Source: Epilithonimonas tenax DSM 16811
GTDB taxonomy: Bacteria > Bacteroidota > Bacteroidia > Flavobacteriales > Weeksellaceae
Length of the DNA stretch: 64,000 nucleotides
Direction: 5' to 3'
Assembly: GCF_000428485.1 (NCBI RefSeq)
Contig: NZ_AUAA01000002.1
Location: 1-64,000 of the forward strand
The position numbers were made by a program, and so were the translations under genes. Of this stretch, positions 44,979 to 55,323 are shown in pieces. The notes beneath the pieces were generated by a model. It was not told the DNA's origin and made no database searches. It worked only from the letters and a program-made list of their open reading frames with translations. How positions within the stretch are numbered: position 1 is the first letter of the stretch; every line of letters starts with the position of its first letter.

Positions 44979-46958
44979 ATGATAAAGAAAATTTTCATTT
45001 TATCGGCATTAGCGGCCTTTTTAGGCTTGTCTGCACAGAAAACGCACACCGTTGCTCCAAAAGAAACACCTTATGGGATATCCAGACAGTACGGCTTGTC
45101 CATCGATGAACTGTATCAACTTAATCCATCCAAAAAAGATGGTGGTCTAAAAATAGGAGATGTTTTGGTAGTTGCAAAAACAGGAAATTCAGTAAAAGCG
45201 GTAACGCCAGTCAAAGCGACACCAGCAACTTCTGGACCTGTTTCTGGAAAAACAGGAACGATTACCTTGCAGCCAAAGCAAACCGTTTACGGCATCACCA
45301 AACAATATAAGATCTCAGAAGCTGATCTCAGAAAACTAAACCCCGAATTGGATTCTCATCTGAAAATAGGGGACAAGATTACTTTGCCCTTGGACAGGGT
45401 CCAGAAATATGCAGATTCTGCAGCCACAACAACTGTTTTAGAAAAAACAGCGGAAGAAAAAACAGTGACAACAACCGAAACGGTCACAACTGAACCGGCA
45501 AAAGGGATGTACATCACCCAGGAAAGAGACAATTACTATAAAATTTCTAAGCAGTTTAATCTGACACAGAAGCAATTATTTGCGCTCAATCCAGGCCTGG
45601 AAACGACTGGTTTGAAACCCGGAGAAGCCATCAAAGTTTCTGGCTCTGACCTCATCAATGTAGAAGATAATTCGCAGAACAGTAGCACTTCTGCTCCTGT
45701 TACCAAAACTGTTTCAACGCCTTTGGCTTCGGCGCCCAGTGCAACGTCTTCGGCCTCAGGAAACACCTCAACTTCGGAGGATGATTATGTGACGTACACG
45801 GTTCAAAGCGGTGATACGATGTTCAGCATTATGAATCATTTCAACGTGACGCTGGATCAGTTGATCTCACTCAATCCAAATCTTGTGGATGGTTTGAAAG
45901 CCGGAATGACCTTGAAAATCAAGAAACAGGACCCAATGTATTCTAAAAAAGCGGGCGATGTTTTGAGTGTCGTTCTGATGCTGCCGTTTGGCTTTGATGC
46001 CAACGACGCCAAATACAGAACCATGTCTATGGATTTTCTGACCGGTGCTAAGCTAGCAGCCGAAAGAAATGCGAACGCAGGACAAAAATTAGACATCAAA
46101 GTCGTAGATGCCGGCAACGAAATTACTTTTAAAAACAGCCTTTCGCAGATCAATCAGGATAATACGGATCTTATTGTTGGACCTTTTTTCAAATCCAGTG
46201 TTTTGGAAGTTCTTAATTATGTCAAACAAAAGAATATCCCTGTAGTTGCACCTTTTGCCAACTCTCAGGATCTTTTTGATTATAAGAATTTGATCATCAT
46301 AGAAACAGAAAGCTCTGTTTATTCAGATAGGATTGTGAAAGAAGTGTCTCAGGTTTATCAGGATCAGAAGATATACATCGTTGCAGATCATTCCAAAGCA
46401 AACGCCAACGCCATCAAAACTGGCTTGGAAAAATCTTTGTCAAAGGCCAATGTTGTCATTGTCAGCTCTTCAGCAGAGATCCAGTTGGAGAATAATATGA
46501 TGACAGGACAGTCTGTTCCTGTGATCGCCGTTTTGGCAGATGATGATGATGCGGCGGGTAGCGCTTTTGCTTCAAAAATAATAGCGCTGGGAAAACAGAC
46601 AGAAGGTATCAAAGCTTTCAGTATGTTCTACAGCCCAAGTTTTGAAAAAAATGCAGATGATCTTTCCAAAGCGAGTTTGGTATACCTGATGGACAGAAAG
46701 ATCAACTACGATGGTGATTTTGAAAAAGAGATCCTTGCGGCTTACAAAGCCAAATATTGTAAAGCACCATCCAAATACGCTGTCATCGGTTTTGATGTGA
46801 TGAATGATATGCTGACAAGAGAAAATAAAAAAGGCGAGATCTTCAAGCAGATTGGCAAGTCACAAACACAGCTTGCTACCAAATTCGAATTTGTAAAAGC
46901 AAAACCAAATGGTGCGTACATCAACAATGGCTACAGAGTTGTCAGATTGATGCAGTAA
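44979..46958 (+). CDS. LysM-repeat protein fused to a periplasmic-binding-protein-like domain
   Basis: 659 residues. IKKIFILSALAAFLGLSAQ is the signal peptide. Four LysM modules follow, near 22-66 (HTVAPKETPYGISRQYGL), 93-137, 178-222 and 271-316 (YTVQSGDTMFSIMNHFNV), separated by Ser/Thr/Ala-rich linkers. From about 325 a type 1 periplasmic-binding fold begins (VVLMLPFGFDANDAKYRTM, NTDLIVGPFFKSSVLEVLNY, IPVVAPFANSQDLFDYKN). LysM binds peptidoglycan. The second domain resembles LpoA/amino-acid-binding folds, so the protein may sense or regulate wall synthesis in the periplasm. The fusion is common in Bacteroidota but its ligand is unknown. Confidence 0.85.
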   Translation: MIKKIFILSALAAFLGLSAQKTHTVAPKETPYGISRQYGLSIDELYQLNPSKKDGGLKIGDVLVVAKTGNSVKAVTPVKATPATSGPVSGKTGTITLQPKQTVYGITKQYKISEADLRKLNPELDSHLKIGDKITLPLDRVQKYADSAATTTVLEKTAEEKTVTTTETVTTEPAKGMYITQERDNYYKISKQFNLTQKQLFALNPGLETTGLKPGEAIKVSGSDLINVEDNSQNSSTSAPVTKTVSTPLASAPSATSSASGNTSTSEDDYVTYTVQSGDTMFSIMNHFNVTLDQLISLNPNLVDGLKAGMTLKIKKQDPMYSKKAGDVLSVVLMLPFGFDANDAKYRTMSMDFLTGAKLAAERNANAGQKLDIKVVDAGNEITFKNSLSQINQDNTDLIVGPFFKSSVLEVLNYVKQKNIPVVAPFANSQDLFDYKNLIIIETESSVYSDRIVKEVSQVYQDQKIYIVADHSKANANAIKTGLEKSLSKANVVIVSSSAEIQLENNMMTGQSVPVIAVLADDDDAAGSAFASKIIALGKQTEGIKAFSMFYSPSFEKNADDLSKASLVYLMDRKINYDGDFEKEILAAYKAKYCKAPSKYAVIGFDVMNDMLTRENKKGEIFKQIGKSQTQLATKFEFVKAKPNGAYINNGYRVVRLMQ

Positions 46959-47021
46959 TTACCTTAAAAATAACGATGGATAGATCAATTGTCATTCATC
47001 AATTATCATTTATAAAAAAAT

Positions 47022-47897
47022 ATGAAAGCACTTGTATTTCCTGGTCAGGGTTCACAGTATGTAGGAATGGGAAAAGAATTGTACGATTCCCGAAAAGATG
47101 TGAAAGACTTGATGGATTCTGCCAATGATATCCTTGGTTTTGACCTCGTTTCCATTATGTTCAATGGGAAAGACGAAGACCTTAAAAAAACCAGCGTTAC
47201 CCAGCCTGCTATTTTTCTCCATTCTGTTGCTGCTGTAAAAGTGGCCAACGGTTTGGGCGCAGAGATGGTTGCCGGCCACTCCTTGGGAGAGTTTTCTGCT
47301 TTGGTGGCTAACGGCGTTTTATCTTTTGAAGATGGTTTCAAGTTGGTTTATGAAAGAGCTCAGGCGATGCAGATGGCTTGCGATATGAATCCTAGCTCTA
47401 TGGCTGCAATTCTTGGTCTGGAAGATGCCAAAGTGGAAGAGATCTGTGCAGGCATAGAAGGTGTCGTAGTACCGGCAAATTATAACTGCCCGGGACAATT
47501 AGTCATTTCCGGAGAAACAGCTTCCGTGGAAAAAGCTTGCGAAGCTTTGAAAGCCGCGGGTGCAAAAAGAGCTTTGCTATTACCTGTCAACGGTGCTTTT
47601 CATTCGCCTTTGATGATGCCAGCGCAGGAAAGATTGGCCTCAGCTATAGAGAATACAAAATTCCGAAAAGCAATGATTCCGGTTTATCAGAATATAACGA
47701 CAACTGCCGTTTCTGATCCGGAAGAGATCAAAAAAAATCTCATTGCACAACTCACTGGTCCTGTAAAATGGACGCAGAGTGTTCAGAATATGATAAAAGA
47801 TGGTGCTGATAATTTTATAGAAGTAGGACCGGGCAAAACACTTCAGGGTTTGATCAAAAAGATTAACTCAGAAGTTTCTGCAGCTTCTGCCATGTAA
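47022..47897 (+). CDS. fabD: Malonyl-CoA:ACP transacylase
   Basis: 291 residues. MKALVFPGQGSQYVGMG is the N-terminal motif. VAGHSLGEFSALVA carries the nucleophile S87, NGAFHSPLM the catalytic histidine and QNI the oxyanion loop. It loads malonyl units on ACP for fatty-acid elongation. Full family length. It is 63 bases after the LysM gene and 42 before the GHMP kinase gene, so co-transcription is possible. Confidence 0.95.
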   Translation: MKALVFPGQGSQYVGMGKELYDSRKDVKDLMDSANDILGFDLVSIMFNGKDEDLKKTSVTQPAIFLHSVAAVKVANGLGAEMVAGHSLGEFSALVANGVLSFEDGFKLVYERAQAMQMACDMNPSSMAAILGLEDAKVEEICAGIEGVVVPANYNCPGQLVISGETASVEKACEALKAAGAKRALLLPVNGAFHSPLMMPAQERLASAIENTKFRKAMIPVYQNITTTAVSDPEEIKKNLIAQLTGPVKWTQSVQNMIKDGADNFIEVGPGKTLQGLIKKINSEVSAASAM

Positions 47898-47939
47898 TGT
47901 TTCATCGGTTTGATATTTATTAAATAAAAGTTTCCCTTA

Positions 47940-48842
47940 ATGAACAGGATATTTTCACCCGGAAAGCTGATGCTGACCTCAGAATATGTTGCTGTAGATG
48001 GTGCTCTTGTCCTTGCTGTTCCCACAAAGCTAGGACAAGAGTTTTTTTTTACAGAAAAGAATGACGAGAAATCGTTGATCTACTGGAGCGCTTACATTAA
48101 GGATCAGTTATGGCTGGAAACCGTCATTGATTATAAAACCTGGACAATTCTGGAGACCAATGATCAAAAAGCTGCCGCATTTATTCTCAAAGCTCTCAAA
48201 AACGTTCAGGACCTTTCTGAGATTAAATTGAAAACCAAGCAGTCTTATCACCTGAAGACCAACCTGCAGTTTCCGGCGGATTACGGATTGGGAAGCAGTT
48301 CTACTTTGATGAGCAACCTCGGAGAATGGGCGGAAATCGATCCTTTTGTTTTAAACGAAATAAGTCTTGGCGGAAGTGGATACGATGTGGCAGTGGCGAA
48401 GGAAAAGTCCGCAGTTCTCTACAGCCGTTTTCCGGAAAGGGTGTATGAGAAAGTTACTTTTGATCCGCCTTTTAAAGAGGACTTGATTTTGATTCATCTC
48501 AATCAAAAACAGGATACGCGAGAAGGCATCAGCCATTACAGATCAAAACCGAAATCTTTGGCTTTGATTGAGGAATGTTCTGAATTGACGAAAACCATTG
48601 TCATTACCAAAGATTTAGAAGGATTTTCCGAATTGATGACCATTCACGAGCAAAAACTTTCCGATTTTCTCTCAACACCAACGGTGAAAGAAAAATATTT
48701 CAAAAATTGCCCCAGCTTTGTCAAAAGTTTGGGCGCTTGGGGCGGAGATTTCGTTCTCACGTCCAAATTTGGAGATTATGAAGCCTATTTCAAAAAGCAA
48801 GGTTTTAGCAAAATTTTCAACTGGCAAGATTTAATTAATTGA
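47940..48842 (+). CDS. GHMP-superfamily kinase
   Basis: 300 residues. NRIFSPGKLMLTSEYVAVDG is the N-terminal GHMP motif (PGKLxLxSEYxxxxG). ADYGLGSSSTLMSNL is the GLGSSS phosphate loop. GSGYDVAVAK replaces the third motif and marks a Bacteroidota-specific GYDIA-type subgroup. LGAWGGDFVL near 245-254 is the C-terminal glycine block. It phosphorylates a small metabolite, with mevalonate or a related isoprenoid intermediate the best guess. Position after fabD is not conserved evidence for a lipid role. Confidence 0.85.
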   Translation: MNRIFSPGKLMLTSEYVAVDGALVLAVPTKLGQEFFFTEKNDEKSLIYWSAYIKDQLWLETVIDYKTWTILETNDQKAAAFILKALKNVQDLSEIKLKTKQSYHLKTNLQFPADYGLGSSSTLMSNLGEWAEIDPFVLNEISLGGSGYDVAVAKEKSAVLYSRFPERVYEKVTFDPPFKEDLILIHLNQKQDTREGISHYRSKPKSLALIEECSELTKTIVITKDLEGFSELMTIHEQKLSDFLSTPTVKEKYFKNCPSFVKSLGAWGGDFVLTSKFGDYEAYFKKQGFSKIFNWQDLIN

Positions 48843-48896
48843 TTGTTAATTAATTATGAATTTTAATTCAACTGATGAAAGTCAGTTAATTAAAAC

Positions 48897-48926
48897 TTTG
48901 ATAATTCGCTGATATTTTTACATTTG
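48897..48926 (+). promoter_or_regulatory. Promoter of pckA
   Basis: TTTG at 48897-48900, 18-base spacer, TACATTTG at 48919-48926. One of the best TTTG/TAnnTTTG pairs in the window. It is preceded by a near-perfect hairpin (TTAATTCAACTGA at 48863-48875 with TCAGTTAATTAA at 48882-48893), which may end the GHMP kinase transcript. Confidence 0.75.
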
Positions 48927-48959
48927 TCCCAACACCTTTAATCTTCAAAAAAAATTATC

Positions 48960-50573
48960 ATGGACAAGCTAAAATCCTATCTTGAACGTCAGGGTATTTC
49001 CAATCCCAAAGAAATCTTCCACAATCCGAGTTACGAAGAAATTTTCCAGGCAGAAATGGATCCAAAGAATTCTGGTTTCGCCAAAGGCGTTCTTACAAAA
49101 TCTGGAGCCGTTGCAGTAAAAACAGGGATTTTTACAGGCCGATCGCCAAAGGACAGATACATCGTCAATGACGAGATTACAAAAGATACGATCTGGTGGG
49201 ACGGGACAATCAACCGGCCGACATCTGTGGCGGTTTTCGATGAACTGAAAGACATCGTTACCAAAGATCTTTCTGGAGAACGCATTTATGTCGTAGATAC
49301 CTATTGCGGATCTAATGAAGATACAAGACTGAAAGTAAGATTCGTGACCAAAGTGGCTTGGCAGGCCCATTTTGTGATGAATATGTTCATAAGACCTTCT
49401 CATTATGATCTTCAGAATTATGGAGAGCCCGATTTTGTGGTCATCAATTCTTCAGATTCTGTCAATCCGAATTGGGAACAGCAAGGACTCAACTCTGAGG
49501 TCTTCGTGATGTTTGATTTGACAAAAAAAATGCAGATTATTGGTGGCACTTGGTACGGTGGCGAAATGAAAAAAGGCATGTTTTCTATTATGAATTATTA
49601 CCTGCCACTTAAAGGAATGGCCTCTATGCACTGTTCTGCAAATGTGGGTGCAAAAGGTGATGTTGCCGTTTTCTTCGGACTTTCCGGAACCGGAAAAACG
49701 ACGCTTTCTGCAGATCCTAAAAGATTTCTCATCGGTGATGATGAGCATGGCTGGGATGATAATGGCGTTTTCAATTACGAAGGTGGCTGTTATGCAAAAG
49801 TGATAGACCTTAGTAAAGAAAAAGAACCGGACATTTATGCCGCGATAAGAAGAGATGCACTTTTGGAAAATGTGATCACGGACGAGGAAGGCAATGTAGA
49901 TTATGCAGATGGTTCTATCACAGAAAACACCCGTGTTTCTTACCCGATTTATCATATCAGCAAGATCGTTTTGCCATCCAAAGCGGGCCACGCCAACAAG
50001 ATCATTTACCTTTCTGCAGATGCTTTTGGGGTTTTGCCTCCGGTTTCTATCCTGACAGATTGCCAGGCGCAGTACCATTTCCTTTGTGGATACACTTCCA
50101 AATTAGCAGGAACAGAGCGTGGGATTACAGAACCAACGCCATCTTTTTCTCCGGCATTTGGTGAGGCATTTTTGACATTACATCCAACGATGTATTCCAA
50201 GACCTTGATCGGCAAGATGAAGGAGCATAATGCAAAAGCTTATCTGGTAAATACTGGCTGGAACGGAACTGGCAAAAGAATTTCTTTGAAAGATACAAGA
50301 GCAATCATTGATGCGATCATTGATGGAAGTATTGATACAGCAGAAACAGATCACGTTCCAATTATGAATCTGGAATTTCCGGTTGCTCTTCCAAATGTTT
50401 CCGAACATATTTTGGATCCAAGAGATACTTATGAAAATAGTTCTGATTGGGAAAAGAAAGCAAAAGATCTGGCTGCGAGATATATCAAATATTTTGAGCA
50501 GTTTGCGGATAACGATGAAGCCAGAAGCCTGATCCCTTCCGGACCTGTTTTATCAGAAATTCATCAGCATTAA
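48960..50573 (+). CDS. pckA: Phosphoenolpyruvate carboxykinase (ATP)
   Basis: 537 residues, converting oxaloacetate and ATP to PEP, ADP and CO2 in gluconeogenesis. [12 protein letters not shown] is the oxaloacetate-binding block. [19 protein letters not shown] holds the kinase P-loop, and [19 protein letters not shown] the metal site. [20 protein letters not shown] near the C-terminus is also characteristic. Full length. Its own promoter is upstream and a terminator hairpin follows. Confidence 0.97.
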   Translation: MDKLKSYLERQGISNPKEIFHNPSYEEIFQAEMDPKNSGFAKGVLTKSGAVAVKTGIFTGRSPKDRYIVNDEITKDTIWWDGTINRPTSVAVFDELKDIVTKDLSGERIYVVDTYCGSNEDTRLKVRFVTKVAWQAHFVMNMFIRPSHYDLQNYGEPDFVVINSSDSVNPNWEQQGLNSEVFVMFDLTKKMQIIGGTWYGGEMKKGMFSIMNYYLPLKGMASMHCSANVGAKGDVAVFFGLSGTGKTTLSADPKRFLIGDDEHGWDDNGVFNYEGGCYAKVIDLSKEKEPDIYAAIRRDALLENVITDEEGNVDYADGSITENTRVSYPIYHISKIVLPSKAGHANKIIYLSADAFGVLPPVSILTDCQAQYHFLCGYTSKLAGTERGITEPTPSFSPAFGEAFLTLHPTMYSKTLIGKMKEHNAKAYLVNTGWNGTGKRISLKDTRAIIDAIIDGSIDTAETDHVPIMNLEFPVALPNVSEHILDPRDTYENSSDWEKKAKDLAARYIKYFEQFADNDEARSLIPSGPVLSEIHQH

Positions 50574-50598
50574 AATCCAATCATTATAATGAATCAAA

Positions 50599-50630
50599 AA
50601 TCCCGAAGATCGTCTTCGGGATTTTCTTTT
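50599..50630. terminator. Bidirectional terminator between pckA and the TonB receptor gene
   Basis: AATCCCGAAGA (50599-50609) pairs with TCTTCGGGATT (50613-50623). T-runs lie on the plus-strand side and A-runs on the other, so it can stop transcription from both convergent genes. Confidence 0.9.
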
Positions 50631-50661
50631 TGAAAAAATTGGACTTGATTATAATGATTTG

Positions 50662-52989
50662 TTATCTGGTTCGGTTTTTTATCTCTTTGTCGGCGCTGTC
50701 TATGTCTCTTATTTTCTGAACTTTTTTGTTCCCAAAGTTGTAAGTGATACTGAAGTTCACGCTTTGGTTGTACTGGTTTTGATTGATGTAATTGAAGTTC
50801 CCGTTTTCCTGCTGGTCTGTGATGACTACCTTATTCGTTTTAAGAATATCAAATAGTTCCAGATTAAATGTCCAGTCATTCCAGACTTTTTTGATACTTG
50901 TGTCAAGGCTCATCAATGATTTCAGATATCCGATTTCGATCTGCTGATTGTCCACATACCAATAGTTGACACCAAGGAACCAGGTTTTCTTTTTGTCCAG
51001 CCTTATGGTGTTATTGGTTTGGATTAATAAGCTGTTTGATTTGATTTTGTTTACATAATCGGGGAAAATATCGTCGGTGATTGGATCTGTATTCAGGAAT
51101 CCATTGTTCACATTTCTTTGTATTCCAATGTTGAAATTGGTTGTCAGATATTGTTTGAAGAAGTTTTTCTGCATTCCCAACATTGCGGACATTTCCTGTC
51201 TGTCGCCAAAGTTGGTTCTGATATATCGCAATTCTCTAACTGTCATAGGTTTACCGTTTGTGTCAAGTATGGGTTGATTGTTTTGATCTACTCTTATTTT
51301 TTCTCTCTGCAAAGGAACCTGCGTGATTACGTCTTTTGATAATGAGTGATTTATGATCAGGAAATAGGAACTTTTGAACATATAGGTCAACTCATTTGTA
51401 TAAACGGAGGCCGCTTTTACAAAAGGATTATTTTGTGTGTAGTTGACATCTGTCAGGTAATTCTTCACCGGATTCAGCTCCCAGAAGCTAGGTCTCCTCA
51501 TTCTGCTGGAGAAGGCGTAGGAGATGTTATTTGTATCGTTGATGGCATAATTCACACTGGCGTATGGTAGAAAGTTGTTGTAGTTTTGCTCGATTGTTCC
51601 CAGTGACGCTTTTTCCGGATTGTCAGATGTTCCCACGCTGTTCGTGATCTCATATCTGGAACCTAGTTTTCCGGAGAATTTGTCGGAGAATTTCTTTTCC
51701 AGGGTCAGGTAGGCGCCGTAGATGTTCTCTTCATAAATGAAATGATTAGGATTCGGGCTTAGGATTATTTCTTTCAGAGTCGTGTCATTACCATTTGTAT
51801 CTTGATTGTACAGATAATTGTGGGTGTCATTTTTTGTGTCGTTGTCAGTTTTGGTGTTGTTGTAATTCCCACCTACAGAAACTGTGAAATCATTTTTTAA
51901 TTTCTTGATGTAGTCTCCCAAGAAAGAAAAGTTGTTGATAACCTGTGGTGTACTTTGGGTAATCTGCACCATTCTGTTTCCTAAATTTTGAGCAAAATCA
52001 GAATTATAAGTAATATTATCAGCATTCTGAAATCTTTTATAATTAAGATAAGCTGCATTCAAATTTAATTTACTTCCAAGCGTGTCGGTTTTCCATTCGT
52101 AATTCAAATTCAAAGAATTGTTGTAAGAACGCGAGTTTTCAAGATTTTTGGTGTAGTTGTATTTCGTCTCTTGATCTCCATCTTCATTAGGGCCAGTTAC
52201 TGTATTGAAGAGATTAGAAGTAGAACCATAACTTTTGTTTGCCCAGGAATTATATGTCAAAGCCAGATTACTGTTGTCACTCAATTGGTAATCAATATTG
52301 AAGTAGCCTCCCAGGTTTTTATTAGGATCGGTTACTCGTCCTACAGATTGATTGCTGGAATTGGCAGTTCCGTTTCTAAGGATATAAAATTGCTCCTGGA
52401 TGTTTTGGCTGGTATTGATGTTGGAACTGATTCCCAGTTTATCTTTTCTGTAATTGAGGGAAAGTCCGGCGGAGGAAGCGTTGTAGTAACTTTGAGAATT
52501 TCCCATTCTCATATTGCCGTTCAGTCCGTCGGTCATTTTTTTCTTCAGAACGATGTTGATGATCCCGTCAGAAGATTCCACCTGATATTCACTTCCCGGC
52601 AAGGTAATCACCTCGATTTTCTGAATGTTTTCCGCTGGTGTATTTTTCAGAAACTGCGTGAGCGATTCAGCATCCATATTGGTCTTTCTTCCATTGATGA
52701 AAATCACAGCGTTGTTTTTTCCGATGATTTTCAACGTTTTATCATCTGTTGAAGAAACCAAAGGCGTTTGTTTCAGGATATTAAAAGCGGTATTACCTTT
52801 TGCAACCGGCGATGCGGCAACATCATAGACGAAACGGTCACTTTCTTTTTTGAAAACTTGTTTTGTGATCGTCACAGCTTCTATATTTTTCGTGGCGGCA
52901 GAATCTGTTTTAGCTTGTTCCTGAGCGTGCAGACAGATGCCTGAGACGAGACTTAATCCTAAGACTAGTTTGGTGTTGAGCGTTTTCAT
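50662..52989 (-). CDS. TonB-dependent receptor-like outer-membrane beta-barrel protein
   Basis: 775 residues from ATG 52989. The frame extends to 53049 inside the upstream gene, but MKTLNTKLVLGLSLVSGICLHAQ is a good signal peptide. A plug-like domain starts near residue 30 (IEAVTITKQVFKKESDR), with FINGRKTNMDAESLTQFLK and IQKIEVITLPGSEYQVESSD as key blocks. The rest is a long OMP_b-brl_3-type barrel. There is no N-terminal carboxypeptidase-like domain. It is a tandem paralogue of 53027-55291 and presumably transcribed with it. Substrate unknown. The end KIRDIDSADKEIKNRTR is unusually charged for a barrel end. Confidence 0.85.
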   Translation of the reverse strand: MKTLNTKLVLGLSLVSGICLHAQEQAKTDSAATKNIEAVTITKQVFKKESDRFVYDVAASPVAKGNTAFNILKQTPLVSSTDDKTLKIIGKNNAVIFINGRKTNMDAESLTQFLKNTPAENIQKIEVITLPGSEYQVESSDGIINIVLKKKMTDGLNGNMRMGNSQSYYNASSAGLSLNYRKDKLGISSNINTSQNIQEQFYILRNGTANSSNQSVGRVTDPNKNLGGYFNIDYQLSDNSNLALTYNSWANKSYGSTSNLFNTVTGPNEDGDQETKYNYTKNLENSRSYNNSLNLNYEWKTDTLGSKLNLNAAYLNYKRFQNADNITYNSDFAQNLGNRMVQITQSTPQVINNFSFLGDYIKKLKNDFTVSVGGNYNNTKTDNDTKNDTHNYLYNQDTNGNDTTLKEIILSPNPNHFIYEENIYGAYLTLEKKFSDKFSGKLGSRYEITNSVGTSDNPEKASLGTIEQNYNNFLPYASVNYAINDTNNISYAFSSRMRRPSFWELNPVKNYLTDVNYTQNNPFVKAASVYTNELTYMFKSSYFLIINHSLSKDVITQVPLQREKIRVDQNNQPILDTNGKPMTVRELRYIRTNFGDRQEMSAMLGMQKNFFKQYLTTNFNIGIQRNVNNGFLNTDPITDDIFPDYVNKIKSNSLLIQTNNTIRLDKKKTWFLGVNYWYVDNQQIEIGYLKSLMSLDTSIKKVWNDWTFNLELFDILKTNKVVITDQQENGNFNYINQNQYNQSVNFSITYNFGNKKVQKIRDIDSADKEIKNRTR

Positions 52990-53026
52990 GAGTAGATTAA
53001 TTTGAGGGTTAAAGTTTTGATAATGA

Positions 53027-55291
53027 TTAAGTTCTGGACTTGATGGCATCGTTGGCAGATTTCACCTCTCTGGCTTTTTTTAGTTTTTGATTTCCGAAGT
53101 TGTAAGTCACATTGATGTTCAGTTCTCGTCCATATTTGAAGCTTCTCACACTGTTGTAACTTCCGTTGTCTTGTGTCGTTCGGATGTCATCGATGTTGGA
53201 ATTAAAAACGTCGTTGACTTCTACCAGGAAAGTAAAATTTCCCATGATCTTCTTGATGTTTAGGTCCAGACTCTGCTGGGTGTGAAGCTTTCCGATTTCC
53301 AATTCTCTGGACGGCATCAGCCAGTAATTAACTCCCAAGTACCAATCTTTTTTCGATGATAATCTGATCATATTGTTGGCCTGGAAGAAGGTGTTTAATG
53401 TTTTGATGTTGATCACAAAAGGCAGCAAATCTTCTGTGTCTCCTGGTAGAAGTTGCGAAGTCGGATCCTTTGTTACACCACCTGAGATTGTTGCGTATTC
53501 AAAATTGGCAGAATAATTGGTAGTCCAGATGTCGCTGAACCATGATTTGTTCATTCCCAAAGTCAATCCCAGCTGTTTGTTGTTGCCGTAATTGGTTCGG
53601 ATGTATCTCAGGAATTTGGATGTTACTGTTATCGGTTGTCCATTCTCATCAAGCAAAGGATTTCCGTTTTCGTCTCGCTGGATTTTTGTTTCAATCCCTT
53701 GTAAAGGCAATTGGCTGTAAGCGTTTTCCGCAAAGTTGAAACTCAAATTAGCATAGAAAGCATTTTTGTACATATAATTGATCTCCTGATTATAATTCCT
53801 GGAAGCCTGCATAAAAGGATTGTTCTGGATGTAATTACTTGGTGTGAAGTAAGTTCTGGAAGGATTCAGCTGTCCGAAACCCGGTCTTCTCACTCTGCTG
53901 GAAAAACTATAACTCATGTTGTTGTTTTCATTGATGGCATAATTCAAAGTGGCGTAAGGCAATAGATTGTTGTAATTTCTTTCAAAACCGATACCCGGTT
54001 TTCCAACAACGTCACCCGTGCTGATCGTAGCTTCGAATCTCGTTCCTACTTTCCCTGTGAATTTTTCAGAAAATTTTCTCTCGTAAGTGGCATAAGCACC
54101 TATGATGTTTTCTTTGTAAATGAAGTGGTTGGAAAGATTGGTATTGGTCACGAAACTGTTTTTGATATAATCATTTTGTCTCGTATCACTATCTGTATTG
54201 GTGAAATTGTAGCTTGTTCCGACGGCGAAAGTACTTTCATTTCTGAATTTTTTAATATAATCAATGTTCGCTGCGTAATTGTTAATAATTTGAGGAACAG
54301 CTTGTTGGAAGGCTTTGTATGTGTTTTCCTCATCAACCACGAAAGGAAATGTCTCACCAAGACTCACTTTATCTCTGTTAAACCACAAGTAAGAAATGTT
54401 GGAACTCAATTTGCTTCCAAGGGTATCCGTTTTGATTTCATAATTAAGATTAAAATTATGGTTTCTCGTTTGTGCATCTTCCTGATTGATGGTTCTGTTT
54501 GATAGTTGTCCATTTTCAAAATTCGTCATATCTAATACAGAACCGAAACTCTTGTTGTAACGCACATTATAACTGAATCCAAGATTCTGATTTTTATTAA
54601 TCTCATAATCGATATTGATATTCCCACCGTAGTTTTTGTTTGGATCATCCATCGTCCCAACAGACTCATTTCTGAAAGTAGAATCACCATTGGTAAGCGC
54701 GTATTTCTCTCTCTCTCTGTAACTTCCCATATTGAAATTGGAGCTAAAAGACCATTTGTTCTGTCTCGCATTGAAGGCAATTCCGGAAGAAGGATTGTTA
54801 TAAAAACTTTGGCTGTCATTCATTTTCAGAGTTCCGTTGTAGCCATTGGTTTTTGATTTTTTCATCACGATGTTGATCACCCCTTCATTAGCTTCGACCT
54901 GGAACTCACTTCCCGGAACCGTCACCACTTCTATTCTCTGGATGTTTTCTGATGGTGTATTTTTCAACATTTCTGTTATTGCTTCAGCATCCATCAGTGT
55001 TCTTTTACCATTGATGTAAAAAACGACGTTCGATTTTCCCATGATTTTGAAAGTCTTGCCATCTGTACTAGACAACATTGGCGTCTGCTGCAAAAGATTG
55101 AAAGAATTGCTGCCTTTGGCGATAGGAGAGGAAGCAACATCGTAAACAAACCGGTCAGATTTTTTCACAAAAACTTTTTTATTAAGTTTCACTTCTTCAA
55201 TGGTCTTTACCTGATCTGCGTTTTTTTGAGTCTGTTGTGCAGAGATCATTCCTGAGAAAAATAGAACTGCGATGAGAATCTTGGCTTTCAT
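53027..55291 (-). CDS. TonB-dependent receptor-like outer-membrane beta-barrel protein (paralogue)
   Basis: 754 residues. MKAKILIAVLFFSGMISAQQ is the signal peptide. IEEVKLNKKVFVKKSDRFVYDV, FYINGKRTLMDAEAITEMLK and IQRIEVVTVPGSEFQVEANE match the downstream paralogue block for block. The barrel ends before KKAREVKSANDAIKSRT, a charged tail shared in style with the paralogue. The two genes are 37 bases apart. A palindromic region and a -7 box are directly upstream, so the pair is probably controlled together. Confidence 0.87.
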   Translation of the reverse strand: MKAKILIAVLFFSGMISAQQTQKNADQVKTIEEVKLNKKVFVKKSDRFVYDVASSPIAKGSNSFNLLQQTPMLSSTDGKTFKIMGKSNVVFYINGKRTLMDAEAITEMLKNTPSENIQRIEVVTVPGSEFQVEANEGVINIVMKKSKTNGYNGTLKMNDSQSFYNNPSSGIAFNARQNKWSFSSNFNMGSYREREKYALTNGDSTFRNESVGTMDDPNKNYGGNINIDYEINKNQNLGFSYNVRYNKSFGSVLDMTNFENGQLSNRTINQEDAQTRNHNFNLNYEIKTDTLGSKLSSNISYLWFNRDKVSLGETFPFVVDEENTYKAFQQAVPQIINNYAANIDYIKKFRNESTFAVGTSYNFTNTDSDTRQNDYIKNSFVTNTNLSNHFIYKENIIGAYATYERKFSEKFTGKVGTRFEATISTGDVVGKPGIGFERNYNNLLPYATLNYAINENNNMSYSFSSRVRRPGFGQLNPSRTYFTPSNYIQNNPFMQASRNYNQEINYMYKNAFYANLSFNFAENAYSQLPLQGIETKIQRDENGNPLLDENGQPITVTSKFLRYIRTNYGNNKQLGLTLGMNKSWFSDIWTTNYSANFEYATISGGVTKDPTSQLLPGDTEDLLPFVINIKTLNTFFQANNMIRLSSKKDWYLGVNYWLMPSRELEIGKLHTQQSLDLNIKKIMGNFTFLVEVNDVFNSNIDDIRTTQDNGSYNSVRSFKYGRELNINVTYNFGNQKLKKAREVKSANDAIKSRT

Positions 55292-55323
55292 AATTGTTTT
55301 CGTTTAAAGTAGTTGGCTTTTTT

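Noticed and set aside
46969-47021. Similarity between the gap before fabD and the gap before nusA (both with ATAACGATGGAT and a TCATCATTTA-like string)
   Set aside because: The match is short and in AT-rich spacer. It could be a minor repeat, but the window offers too little to call it one.
49452-50078. Long minus-strand frame of 208 codons opposite pckA
   Set aside because: It is the antisense of a clear full-length PEP carboxykinase and shows no domain of its own.
52171-52752. Plus-strand frame of 193 codons opposite the TonB receptor gene
   Set aside because: It is an antisense shadow of a conserved barrel gene, with no start signal or recognisable motif.
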